A DNA stretch of 20,137 nt. Origin: Hohaiivirga sp031547465. GTDB taxonomy: Bacteria; Pseudomonadota; Alphaproteobacteria; Rhizobiales; Beijerinckiaceae. Below the pieces are notes generated by a model. The model did no database searches, had not been told where the DNA came from, and saw nothing but the letters and a program-made list of their open reading frames with translations. Shown here in pieces: positions 7,745 to 15,204 of this stretch. The DNA lies in the NCBI GenBank assembly GCA_031547465.1, contig JAVBRX010000019.1, positions 1-20,137 of the forward strand, in the 5' to 3' direction. The translations under genes were made by a program, and so were the position numbers. Numbering within the stretch: position 1 is the first letter of the stretch; the number at the start of each line of letters is the position of its first letter.

Positions 7745-7963
7745 ATGTCCAGCGAGGTTGCAAGACATCAGGTGTCTACCCTTTTTCAGTTGTTCGCATT
7801 GCTGACAGTGTTCGGCCTCCTGGTTTTCGTCGGGATTTTCGCTCTGGCCATTTTTGTCGAACCGTCCACGCACAGCATAAGCGTGACAATCTCACCTGCC
7901 CGCATCGTTCTCAAATCGCCTGGTGTCGACCAAGGGCCGTCTCCGGCCTTGCTGGCACGATAA
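7745..7963 (+). CDS. Small single-pass membrane protein, hypothetical
   Basis: ORF of 72 residues that I do not recognise. A short polar N-terminus (MSSEVARHQVSTL) is followed by one strongly hydrophobic segment (about residues 13-37, FQLFALLTVFGLLVFVGIFALAIFV) and a soluble tail with beta-like ISVTISPARIVLK and a Gly/Pro/Ser end. This looks like an inner-membrane anchored protein with its tail outside. It is on the xerD strand, and its stop lies only 7 bases before the first xerD start, which supports it being real and co-transcribed. Against it, the ribosome binding site is weak and a TTG at 7733 is also possible. A Pfam hit, conservation next to xerD or aroK in relatives, or a third-position codon bias would settle it. 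No function is proposed. Confidence 0.5.
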   Translation: MSSEVARHQVSTLFQLFALLTVFGLLVFVGIFALAIFVEPSTHSISVTISPARIVLKSPGVDQGPSPALLAR

Positions 7964-7970
7964 TGACCCG

Positions 7971-8924
7971 ATGGCGATGACCGGACACAGAACCGCCGAG
8001 CTTTTCCTCGATATGCTGGCCTCGGAACGTGGGGCTTCGGGCAATACGCTGGAAGCATACCGGCGCGATCTTGACGATTACCTGTCGTTTCTGGGAAAGG
8101 CGCCCCCCGAGAGCGTCGACCCAAAACGGGTGCGAGCGTATCTTGCCAGCCTCGACGAACGCGGGTTCAAGACCTCGACCGCCGCGAGACGGCTTTCCGC
8201 CGTGCGCCAGTTCCATAAATTCCTCTATGCCGAAGGCCACGCCGCCGCTGATCCGACGGCGGCCGTCGGCGCGCCGAAGCGTGGCCGGGTGCTGCCGAAG
8301 GTGCTGTCGGTTGCTGATGTCGACCGGCTGATCGGCGCGGCGGAAACCGCCGTCGCGACGGTGAGCGCGGACGAAGCCGCCACGCCCGCCCGCCGGATGC
8401 GGGCAGCGCGCAATTACTGCCTGCTGGAACTCCTTTATGCCACCGGTCTCCGGGTATCGGAACTGGTGGCGCTACCGCTGGCAGCGGCGCGTACGCGGGA
8501 GCGGTTTCTGGTAGTACGTGGCAAGGGCGCCAAGGAACGGCTGGTGCCGCTGACACAGGCTGCCAAGGATGCCGCCGCCGCCTATCTTGCCCTGCTGACG
8601 CAGATGGGCCGGGCCAAAGGCCCGTGGCTGTTTCCCGCCGACAGCGACAGTGGCCATCTCACCCGGCAGGCTTATGCGCGTGAGTTGAAAACCCTGGCGG
8701 CAAGCGTCGGCATCCGCGACGATCTCATCAGTCCGCATGTTCTGCGCCATGCCTTCGCCAGTCACCTGTTGCAGAACGGCGCCGACCTGCGCGTAGTGCA
8801 GGAATTGCTCGGTCACGCCGATATTTCGACGACGCAGATCTATACCCATGTTCTCGACGAGCGTCTGAAAAGCATGGTGCGCGATTTGCACCCCCTGGCG
8901 GGTGGAGGCTCGGACCACGGATGA
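7971..8924 (+). CDS. xerD: Tyrosine recombinase, XerD type
   Basis: Site-specific recombinase that with its XerC partner resolves chromosome dimers at dif, activated at the septum by FtsK, whose gene is also in this window. It has 317 residues. The N-terminal SAM-like DNA-binding domain (about 8-95) contains GASGNTLEAYRRDLDDYLSFL. The catalytic domain has all expected residues: Arg161 (ATGLRVSEL), Lys185 in the beta-hairpin RGKGAKERLVPL, His256 and Arg259 (HVLRHAFASHLL), His282 (LLGHADISTTQ) and the nucleophile Tyr291 (IYTHV). ATG 7971 or ATG 7977 may be used; neither has a strong ribosome binding site. XerD rather than XerC is preferred from the overall sequence and the position near aro genes, but the distinction needs a tree. 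No dif site was recognised in the window. Confidence 0.88.
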   Translation: MAMTGHRTAELFLDMLASERGASGNTLEAYRRDLDDYLSFLGKAPPESVDPKRVRAYLASLDERGFKTSTAARRLSAVRQFHKFLYAEGHAAADPTAAVGAPKRGRVLPKVLSVADVDRLIGAAETAVATVSADEAATPARRMRAARNYCLLELLYATGLRVSELVALPLAAARTRERFLVVRGKGAKERLVPLTQAAKDAAAAYLALLTQMGRAKGPWLFPADSDSGHLTRQAYARELKTLAASVGIRDDLISPHVLRHAFASHLLQNGADLRVVQELLGHADISTTQIYTHVLDERLKSMVRDLHPLAGGGSDHG

Positions 8925-8996
8925 GCGCCAGCCGGAATCATACCGTCTCATACCGGATCGCCATATGCCGGATAGTCAACGGAAAAAGGATCGACG

Positions 8997-10559
8997 ATGG
9001 GCTTTGAATGGATGATGGACCCAACCGCCTGGGCGGGGCTTGCCATGCTGGTGGTGCTCGAAATCGTGCTCGGCATCGACAACCTGGTGTTCATCGCCAT
9101 CCTCACCGACAAGCTGCCGAAGCATCAGCAGGAGCGGGCACGGTTCACCGGACTAACCTGCGCCCTGCTGATGCGCCTGTTCCTGCTGGCGATCATGTCG
9201 AAGATCGCCGCCTTGAAGGAGCCGTTCGTCACCCTTCTCGGACACGACTTTTCCGGGCGGGATCTGGTGCTGATCGTCGGCGGTGCGTTTCTGCTGTTCA
9301 AGGCAACAATGGAGTTGCACGAACGCCTGGAGGGCGTTTCGCACCTGAAGGACGGCCAGCAGGCGCATGCGGTATTCTGGCAGGTGATCGCCCAGGTCGT
9401 CGTCCTCGATGCGGTGTTCTCGCTCGATTCGGTCAGCACCGCCGTCGGCATGGTGAAGGATCTGATGGTGATGATGATCGCCGTCAGCGCCGCCATCATC
9501 ATGATGATGCTGGCGAGCCGACCGCTGATGTTGTTCGTCGGTCGCCACCCGACGGTGGTGATCCTGTGCCTCGGCTTCCTGCTGATGATCGGTTTCAGCC
9601 TGATCATCGAAGGGTTCGGCGTACATGTGCCGAAAGGTTATCTTTATGCGGCCATCGGCTTCTCGGTCGGGGTCGAGGCGCTCAACCAAATCTCCCGGCA
9701 TAATGCCGAGCGCCGCGAGCGTCTGGTCGGCATCCGGGAAAGCACGGCCCGCGCCGTGTTACGTCTGCTCGGCGGCGGACAGGCGGAAGAAACCTCCGTC
9801 GACGTTTCCGTGTCCCCTTCAGTAGCCGAAGACGATGTGTTCGCGCCGGAAGAACGGGAGATGATCCGCCAGGTGCTGAAACTGAGCGACCGGTCGGTGC
9901 GCGCCATCATGGTGCCACGTCCGCAGGTAATGTGGCTCGATCTCAATGACGACGCCACCATGATCCTCCATGAGATCGAGAAAAGCAGCCGTTCACGGTT
10001 TCCGGTCTGCCGGGGCGAGGTCGATGAGGTGGTCGGCGTTGTTCATGCCAAGGATCTGCTCGACCAACTGGCACGGGACGGCGCAATCGATCTGGCGTCG
10101 GCGATGCGGGAGCCGTTGTTCGTGACCGAGGGAACGACGGTCCTCAAGGTTATCGAACGCCTCAAAAGCTCCAACATGCACATGGCAATCGTGGTCGACG
10201 AGCATGGCAGCTTCGAGGGCCTCATCACGCCCGCCGATATTTTTGCCGCCATCGCCGGAGAATTGCCGGAGGAAAGCGAAAGTTTCGAACAGCCCGAAAG
10301 CATGGTGCGGGAGGATGGCACGATCCGGCTCGACGGCATGATGCCGGTCGATGAGGCGATGCGACTTCTCGGACTGAAGGAACCGCAGGAGGAGGGCGAT
10401 TACGTTACCCTCGCCGGGTTCGTACTCCAGGAAATCGGCCATATCCCGGAAGTCGGCGAATCCTTCTCCTGGCACGGCTGGCAGTTCGAAATTGCCGCCC
10501 TCGACGGCAGGCGCATCGACAGGGTGATCGCCAGCCCGGATAAAAAATCGACGGAGTAA
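8997..10559 (+). CDS. TerC-type membrane protein fused to CBS pair and CorC/HlyC domain
   Basis: Inner-membrane protein of 520 residues with the architecture of E. coli YoaE/YegH. The TerC domain (about 10-235) has several membrane helices with acidic residues typical of this metal-linked family: LEIVLGIDNLVFIAILTDKLP (21-41) and VVLDAVFSLDSVSTAVGM (135-152). Then come a CBS pair (about 304-425; VMWLDL, SRFPVCRG, VVDEHGSFEGLITPADIFAAI) and a CorC_HlyC domain (432-515). TerC relatives are implicated in metal (notably manganese) efflux and in loading of exported proteins; the substrate here is unknown. The start at 8997 follows AAAAAGGA at a suitable distance. The gene is 72 bases after xerD on the same strand and ends 6 bases before the convergent lolA stop. 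Its C-terminal half is the same module as in the DUF21/CBS protein at 4280-5563. Confidence 0.93.
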   Translation: MGFEWMMDPTAWAGLAMLVVLEIVLGIDNLVFIAILTDKLPKHQQERARFTGLTCALLMRLFLLAIMSKIAALKEPFVTLLGHDFSGRDLVLIVGGAFLLFKATMELHERLEGVSHLKDGQQAHAVFWQVIAQVVVLDAVFSLDSVSTAVGMVKDLMVMMIAVSAAIIMMMLASRPLMLFVGRHPTVVILCLGFLLMIGFSLIIEGFGVHVPKGYLYAAIGFSVGVEALNQISRHNAERRERLVGIRESTARAVLRLLGGGQAEETSVDVSVSPSVAEDDVFAPEEREMIRQVLKLSDRSVRAIMVPRPQVMWLDLNDDATMILHEIEKSSRSRFPVCRGEVDEVVGVVHAKDLLDQLARDGAIDLASAMREPLFVTEGTTVLKVIERLKSSNMHMAIVVDEHGSFEGLITPADIFAAIAGELPEESESFEQPESMVREDGTIRLDGMMPVDEAMRLLGLKEPQEEGDYVTLAGFVLQEIGHIPEVGESFSWHGWQFEIAALDGRRIDRVIASPDKKSTE

Positions 10560-10565
10560 CAGGCG

Positions 10566-11414
10566 TCACTCGCGCATCGGCGGGATGACAAACATATCCG
10601 GATCCGGGCGCTGCGAACGGTTGAGGGCCGAGAGGGTAATGGTCGTTTTGGTTCTCTGCGTATCCTCGATATCCCAGCGTTGCAGGGTGGTGACCTGCGG
10701 ATCGAAATAGAGCGTAATGCGCGACGTGCCGCCGAGCGTCGAACGATCCTCAACGATGATAACGGCATTTCTCACCGTCAGCCCGGCGCTCAGCACCTTC
10801 AGGTCGCGTTCCAGCCGCACGTTATCGCGCAGCAGGAACTTCAACGGCGTCTGCGAGATCGAATAGAGATCCTGCGTCTTCATGCGGCTGTTGCTGATCG
10901 CCACCTTGTCGCCGTCAGCGACAATGTTGAGGGCGCTCGGCGGGTCGAAATCGAAGCGGATGCGCCCGGGACGCAGCAGATACAGTTGCCCTTGCTGGGT
11001 ACGGCCATTGGAGCCGGTCTGGGTGAAGCGCCCGCTCAACCCCTTCAGGTCGTCAAAAAAGGCATTGGCTCGTTCGATGATTTCCGTCGATGTTTCCGGC
11101 AACGGCACGAAGCCCTGTTTCGGTTGGGGCGGCGGCGCGGCCTGCGCCTGCGTAACATTGGCCGGTATTTCCTGCACGCTTGCAGCCATTGCTTCTTCGC
11201 TGAACGGCTTGTCGACGCCGAGAAGCGGCAGGTCGTCTGGCCGCCGCGGCGGCAGGATGGCGGCGGTCAGCGGCAGCGAATCGATGGCCTGCTCCGACCC
11301 GGTAGCTGCCTGACCCTGTTCCTCCTGTTCGGACATCAGCACTTCGGACGCGGTTTCGCACGCCGTCAGAAGCATGAGGCATGCGGCGCAACCCAGAAAA
11401 CGTGCCAAACGCAT
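10566..11414 (-). CDS. lolA: LolA-domain outer-membrane lipoprotein carrier, itself a predicted lipoprotein
   Basis: LolA shuttles lipoproteins across the periplasm to the outer membrane. The LolA fold occupies about residues 108-282: EIIERANAFFDDLKGLSGRFTQ, then QGQLYLLRPGRIRFDF, then beta strands to the C-terminus. The N-terminus is unusual. MRLARFLGCAACLMLLTAC is a charged start, a short hydrophobic stretch and a lipobox L16-T17-A18-C19 with Glu at +2. A low-complexity linker rich in Ala, Pro and Gln (about 20-107) follows. Total length is 282 residues against about 200 for E. coli LolA. ATG 11414 was chosen because AAAGGA sits 6 bases upstream; a TTG three bases earlier is also in frame. 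It lies downstream of ftsK, as in many proteobacteria, but behind a 344-base gap with palindromic repeats, so separate transcription is possible. The family call is firm; lipidation is inference. Confidence 0.88.
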   Translation of the reverse strand: MRLARFLGCAACLMLLTACETASEVLMSEQEEQGQAATGSEQAIDSLPLTAAILPPRRPDDLPLLGVDKPFSEEAMAASVQEIPANVTQAQAAPPPQPKQGFVPLPETSTEIIERANAFFDDLKGLSGRFTQTGSNGRTQQGQLYLLRPGRIRFDFDPPSALNIVADGDKVAISNSRMKTQDLYSISQTPLKFLLRDNVRLERDLKVLSAGLTVRNAVIIVEDRSTLGGTSRITLYFDPQVTTLQRWDIEDTQRTKTTITLSALNRSQRPDPDMFVIPPMRE

Positions 11415-11603
11415 CAAATATCCTTTCGCAGGAAGACTGCCAATGCGGCCATGGTAGTCGAAAAAGTGAATCTTTTCAGCTAATTCTTTCGCTCGGGCAG
11501 CCCGGCGACCTTGCTTCTGTCGTCATGCCTCTTGCCCCCGCTCATGCGTGATAAGGGTTTTACCCCCGGCCAAGGCGAATTGAAGGCAGAATCGGGTTTT
11601 AGA

Positions 11604-11647
11604 GCATTTTGCGCTGAAATGGACTCCGGTTCAGCGGAACAGAATGC
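11604..11647. repeat. Intergenic palindrome of the AGAGCATTTT alphaproteobacterial type
   Basis: Left arm GCATTTTGCGCTGAA (11604-11618) and right arm TTCAGCGGAACAGAATGC (11630-11647) pair as an imperfect hairpin: TTCAGCG and AATGC match exactly around a small internal mismatch. The flanking TTAGAGCATTTT and CCGGTTC are what I remember from dispersed palindromic elements in alphaproteobacterial intergenic regions; the family assignment is from memory. Only this one copy is seen in the window. Confidence 0.55.
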
Positions 11648-11657
11648 GGAAAACGAA

Positions 11658-11715
11658 GGAAACCGGAGCCAAGATGCGTTCGCACGGAAACGCATCTTGC
11701 TTCGGTGCGGTTTCC
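11658..11715. repeat. Second, larger palindrome downstream of ftsK
   Basis: Outer arms GGAAACCG (11658-11665) and CGGTTTCC (11708-11715) are perfectly complementary. The inner arms CAAGATGCGTT (11670-11680) and AACGCATCTTG (11689-11699) form a perfect 11-base stem with an 8-base loop. The bases between are partly complementary too (GAGC against GCTTC). The element starts 10 bases after the first palindrome. It could stabilise or terminate the ftsK transcript, or be a mobile palindromic repeat. Confidence 0.55.
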
Positions 11716-11758
11716 GGCATTGGGACATCGCCCGGCGAAGGAAATGCACGGATTTCCG

Positions 11759-14620
11759 TCAATCGTCGGCAAAATCGTCGTTCTGCATCGGGCTTTCAAG
11801 CAGGATCTCGCGTTTCCCGGCATGATTCGCCGGGCCGACGATGCCCTCCTGCTCCATCCGTTCCATCAGCGTGGCGGCGCGGTTATAACCTATCTGCAGG
11901 CGGCGCTGGATATACGAGGTCGAGGCTTTCTTGTCGCGCAGCACGAGGGCGACCGCCTGATCGTACAAATCGCCGCCGGGCGCTCCGAAAGCCCCTTGAT
12001 CGAAGACCGGGCTATCCGCCTCTTCCTCTTCTTCGCCAGCGGTGACGGCATCGAGATAATTCGGATGTCCCTGCGTCTTCAGATGCGCAACCACCTTCTC
12101 GACTTCGGAATCGGAGCAGAACGGACCATGCACGCGGGTCAGGCGTCCGCCTGCCGCCATGTAGAGCATGTCACCCTGCCCGAGGAGCTGTTCTGCTCCC
12201 TGCTCGCCGAGAATCGTCCGGCTGTCGATCTTCGACGTGACCTGGAACGAGATTCGGGTCGGAAAGTTGGCCTTGATCGTGCCGGTGATGACATCGACCG
12301 ATGGGCGCTGTGTCGCCAGAACCACATGGATGCCCGCCGCGCGCGCCATCTGCGCCAGCCGCTGGATCGTCCCCTCGATCTCCTTGCCAGCGACCAGCAT
12401 CAGATCGGCCATCTCGTCGACGATGACGACGATATACGGCAACTGTTCGAGGTCCATCTCCTCTTCTTCGTAGATCGCTTCCCCTGTCTGTCTGTCGAAT
12501 CCGGTCTGCACCGTGCGGGTGATGATCTCGTTGCGCTCCTTCGCCTCGGCGACCCTGGCATTGAAACCGTCTATGTTGCGCACACCCAGCTTCGACATCT
12601 TCTTGTAGCGGTCCTCCATCTCCCGCACTGCCCATTTGAGCGCCACCACAGCCTTTTTAGGATCGGTGACGACGGGGGTGAGGAGATGCGGGATACCCTC
12701 GTAAACCGACAGTTCGAGCATCTTCGGATCGACCATGATCAACCGGCACTGCTCCGGCGACAACCGGTAGACCAGCGACAGGATCATGGTGTTGATAGCA
12801 ACCGATTTACCCGAGCCGGTGGTGCCGGCAATCAGAACGTGAGGCATCCGGGCGAGATCGACGATCACGGTCTCACCGCCGATCGTCTTGCCGAGGCACA
12901 AAGCGAGCTTGTGCTTCGTCGATTCGAATTCCTGGCTGGCGAGGAGTTCACGCAGAAAAACCGTGTCGCGCTTGGCATTCGGCAGTTCGATGCCGATGAC
13001 GTTGCGGCCCTGCACCACGGCGACGCGGGCGGAAATGGCGCTCATCGAGCGGGCAATATCGTCGGCCAATGAGATCACCCGTGACGATTTCGTTCCCGGA
13101 GCCGGTTCGAGTTCGTACAGCGTCACCACCGGACCGGGGCGGACATTGATGATCTCGCCGCGCACACCGAAATCCTCCAGCGTGCCTTCGAGCAGGGTCG
13201 CATTCTGTTCGAGCGCATCGGAGGAAATCGATGCCAGATGCGACCCCTTCGGCTCGCTCAGCAGATCGAGCGGCGGAAACTGATATGCTTCCTGATCGAG
13301 GAATGACGGCTGCGCCTCGCGCAGAACGCGTTTACCAGGCTTCAGCGCCTGCGGTGCGGGTGCGACACGCGGCGCTTCCACAACAGGCATCGGCAGATTG
13401 GCCGTCTGGCGGCGCCCGGCACGGGTAAATTCCTGCAAGGGCGATTGCCAGGCGGCCTCCTCGGGCGAAGCGGCGGGCATGGCCTCCGGCATGTCCGGCT
13501 CGCCGGACATGCCAGCAGCAAGGAGATCGGTATTCAGGGGCGAATTTCCGAACAAGGGCGGATGCGAACCGTAACCGTGATGAACGCGGTTATTGGGATA
13601 TTGCACAGGTGCGCGGGGCGCAGGGGGAGGGGCTGGAGCAAACGACGGTTCAACACGCCCGTCACGCCGCCCGGTTTCATAAACCTGTTGCGGCGTCCGG
13701 TCGTATTCCTCCATCCACGGCGCAGGGCCGTTTTCGTGCGCCATTGCTGCCCGATCAGGATTGCGGACCGCAGATGAGCGGCTTTGCGCTCGCCCCTGTC
13801 GCCAGTTGCGCAGCCGTGTACGTAAACTCATGAAGGCGTGCGCCGCTGCGCCGAGGGAAATGATGCCCCAACCCGGCTCCTGATCGGGCGCGTCATCAGC
13901 GTCTTCCCAATCCGGGCGCCTCGGCGGTGGCGGCGGAATGCGTGGTCTCGTGCCGTGCGAACGACGCAATCCTTCCAGCGGATCGTCATCGTCAGCATCG
14001 CCGTTCCCAGCATCGGCCATGCCGAAACCGCAGGCAGCGGACAAAGACAGAATGGCAATTATGGCGAAACCGAACCCGGTCAACGTCGCGCCGGAATCGC
14101 TGGTGACGCCGAGAATGGTTTTGACCGTGTTCAACAGCCCGTCACCGACAACGCCGCCAAGCCCGGTCGGCAACGGCCAGCGTGCGGTGGCGGGCAAGGC
14201 GCTGGCAAGCGCGGTGGCGCTGCCGACGCCGAGAATCCAGAAAACGATTCGCAACGGCGCATGACCGAGACGCCCCTTGCGCACCATGCGCCAACCCCAG
14301 AGCGCCAGCGGCAGCAGCAACGCCAGCGCACCAAGGCCGAACAGTTGCATCGCCAGATCGGAGACGATGGCTCCGGGCCAACCGAGCGCATTGTTAACCG
14401 GCGCATTGGTGGCATTATTCAGACTGGGATCGAGGACCGACCATGTTAGCAAGGCAGCTGTCGTCGTCGCCGTGAAGACGACGAGGAAGAATCCCGTAAG
14501 CTCCTTCGCACGGCTGGCGAAAAAGGCGCGCCAAGCATCAAGGAAGGTTTCAAGCGGTGAAGCGGTTCGTTTTATCGTGCGCATCGATCGAGCATGGGGC
14601 CTGTTCGCCAGGTTGGTCAT
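11759..14620 (-). CDS. ftsK: DNA translocase FtsK
   Basis: Septum-located DNA pump that clears and aligns the chromosome terminus at division and activates XerCD. It has 953 residues. The N-terminal membrane domain has about four helices (roughly 42-61, 92-110, 122-142, 181-199). The linker (about 200-440) is acidic, then Pro/Arg/Ala-rich. The motor includes VRPGPVVTLYELEPAPGTKSSRV (493-515), Walker A AGTTGSGKS (598-606), DPKMLELSVYEGIPHLLTPVVTDPKKA, Walker B VVIVDEMADL (731-740) and ATQRPSVDVITGTIKANFPTRI. The winged-helix gamma domain (about 885-945; STSYIQRRLQIGYNRAATLMERMEQEGIVG) reads KOPS orienting sequences and contacts XerD. The ATG at 14620 is used; ATG at 14584 (residue 13) is an alternative and neither has a strong ribosome binding site. 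The linker is shorter than in E. coli FtsK (1329 residues) but normal for alphaproteobacteria. Confidence 0.96.
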   Translation of the reverse strand: MTNLANRPHARSMRTIKRTASPLETFLDAWRAFFASRAKELTGFFLVVFTATTTAALLTWSVLDPSLNNATNAPVNNALGWPGAIVSDLAMQLFGLGALALLLPLALWGWRMVRKGRLGHAPLRIVFWILGVGSATALASALPATARWPLPTGLGGVVGDGLLNTVKTILGVTSDSGATLTGFGFAIIAILSLSAACGFGMADAGNGDADDDDPLEGLRRSHGTRPRIPPPPPRRPDWEDADDAPDQEPGWGIISLGAAAHAFMSLRTRLRNWRQGRAQSRSSAVRNPDRAAMAHENGPAPWMEEYDRTPQQVYETGRRDGRVEPSFAPAPPPAPRAPVQYPNNRVHHGYGSHPPLFGNSPLNTDLLAAGMSGEPDMPEAMPAASPEEAAWQSPLQEFTRAGRRQTANLPMPVVEAPRVAPAPQALKPGKRVLREAQPSFLDQEAYQFPPLDLLSEPKGSHLASISSDALEQNATLLEGTLEDFGVRGEIINVRPGPVVTLYELEPAPGTKSSRVISLADDIARSMSAISARVAVVQGRNVIGIELPNAKRDTVFLRELLASQEFESTKHKLALCLGKTIGGETVIVDLARMPHVLIAGTTGSGKSVAINTMILSLVYRLSPEQCRLIMVDPKMLELSVYEGIPHLLTPVVTDPKKAVVALKWAVREMEDRYKKMSKLGVRNIDGFNARVAEAKERNEIITRTVQTGFDRQTGEAIYEEEEMDLEQLPYIVVIVDEMADLMLVAGKEIEGTIQRLAQMARAAGIHVVLATQRPSVDVITGTIKANFPTRISFQVTSKIDSRTILGEQGAEQLLGQGDMLYMAAGGRLTRVHGPFCSDSEVEKVVAHLKTQGHPNYLDAVTAGEEEEEADSPVFDQGAFGAPGGDLYDQAVALVLRDKKASTSYIQRRLQIGYNRAATLMERMEQEGIVGPANHAGKREILLESPMQNDDFADD

Positions 14621-15104
14621 ATCCGGGCCGGGTCAGGTTAGACACCCGAGGTTAAGACCGGCTTAAAACGGATCGATTCATGCCCTGAATACCCGGAAGG
14701 GTGGATTCCGGTGTCGGGTCGATTTGCGGGACGATGCGCAACACGGCATAGCTACCGTTTTTACTACATGTCAGCGTAAACGCACTCCAAAACACCTTCG
14801 CCCATCGTGCCCCATCCTTGATGCGCCCCGAGGGGGGGGGCAGAGCTGGCTCTGCTCCGGTCTTCCTATCCTGCAATAGAAGAGCATTACTGTTTTCCTC
14901 GAACACGCATCGCTTCAGAAAAACGCAACTGGAAAACCGGCGTTTCCGGCGGATAAAACGGGCAACCCGCTTTCCCTTCAAGGTTCACAGCCTTTTTCTT
15001 GTCCGATCCATCAATCGGCAATTGACGCGCCGCCGGAACCGCCGTAAAGGAAACGCCGCTGCCGAAGCGTATCCGCCTTCCCATAGGCCAACGCTTCCCC
15101 TTAT
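14621..15104. other. Non-coding region between ftsK and tRNA-Leu
   Basis: A 484-base stretch with no gene I can support; the open frames on both strands are rich in Arg/Ser or otherwise unlike proteins. It contains a short perfect hairpin (CCGGAA 14693-14698, TTCCGG 14706-14711, 7-base loop) about 75-90 bases upstream of the ftsK start, where it may sit in the ftsK 5' leader. It also contains a run of nine G (14832-14840) followed by a small CAGAG/CTCTG hairpin, and a candidate promoter for the tRNA near 15022-15050. The ftsK promoter must lie here. Confidence 0.55.
15022..15050 (+). promoter_or_regulatory. Candidate sigma-70 promoter for tRNA-Leu
   Basis: TTGACG (15022-15027) and TAAAGG (15045-15050) are separated by 17 bases. 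The first matches the -35 consensus at five of six positions; the second is a weak -10. Transcription would begin near 15057, giving a leader of about 48 bases before the mature tRNA. Assignment rests only on sequence pattern and position. Confidence 0.35.
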
Positions 15105-15189
15105 GCCCAGGTGGCGGAATTGGTAGACGCGCTGGTTTCAGGTACCAGTCTCGCGAGAGGTGGAGGTTCGAGTCCTCTCCTGGGCACCA
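15105..15189 (+). tRNA. tRNA-Leu, anticodon CAG
   Basis: A complete type II tRNA of 85 bases with encoded CCA. Acceptor arms GCCCAGG (15105-15111) and CCTGGGC (15179-15185) pair perfectly, followed by discriminator A and CCA (15187-15189). The D region reads TGGCGGAATTGGTAGACGC, typical of tRNA-Leu. The anticodon stem CTGGT/ACCAG encloses loop TTCAGGT, giving anticodon CAG (15139-15141), which reads CUG. The long variable arm (TCTCGCGAGAG) confirms class II, and the T arm carries GGTTCGAGTCC. An IS remnant begins about 15 bases after the CCA end. Confidence 0.97.
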
Positions 15190-15204
15190 ACATGTATTGG
15201 CTGT

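Larger units (their letters stand above)
11415..11758. other. ftsK-lolA intergenic region, no gene seen
   Basis: A 344-base stretch between the ftsK stop and the lolA start, both on the minus strand. Short open frames on either strand have no protein-like composition. The half nearest ftsK is almost filled by two palindromic elements (11604-11647 and 11658-11715). The remainder next to lolA (11415-11600) shows no clear structure and is where a lolA promoter would have to lie. No U-rich tail follows either hairpin in the ftsK direction, so a classical terminator is not evident. Confidence 0.6.

Noticed and set aside
7475..7873. Minus-strand open frame of 132 codons between xerD and aroK
   Set aside because: Cys/Arg/Gln-rich composition; it crosses the palindromic cluster and overlaps the aroK start and the small membrane ORF.
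11705..13072. Long plus-strand open frame (455 codons) opposite the ftsK motor region
   Set aside because: It lies antisense to the highly conserved FtsK motor and has a His/Arg/Asp-rich sequence with no recognisable domain.
14652..14981. Minus-strand open frame of 109 codons upstream of ftsK
   Set aside because: The first 30 residues are Arg/Phe-rich and the rest shows no recognised pattern; it covers the likely ftsK promoter. Conservation would be needed to reconsider it.
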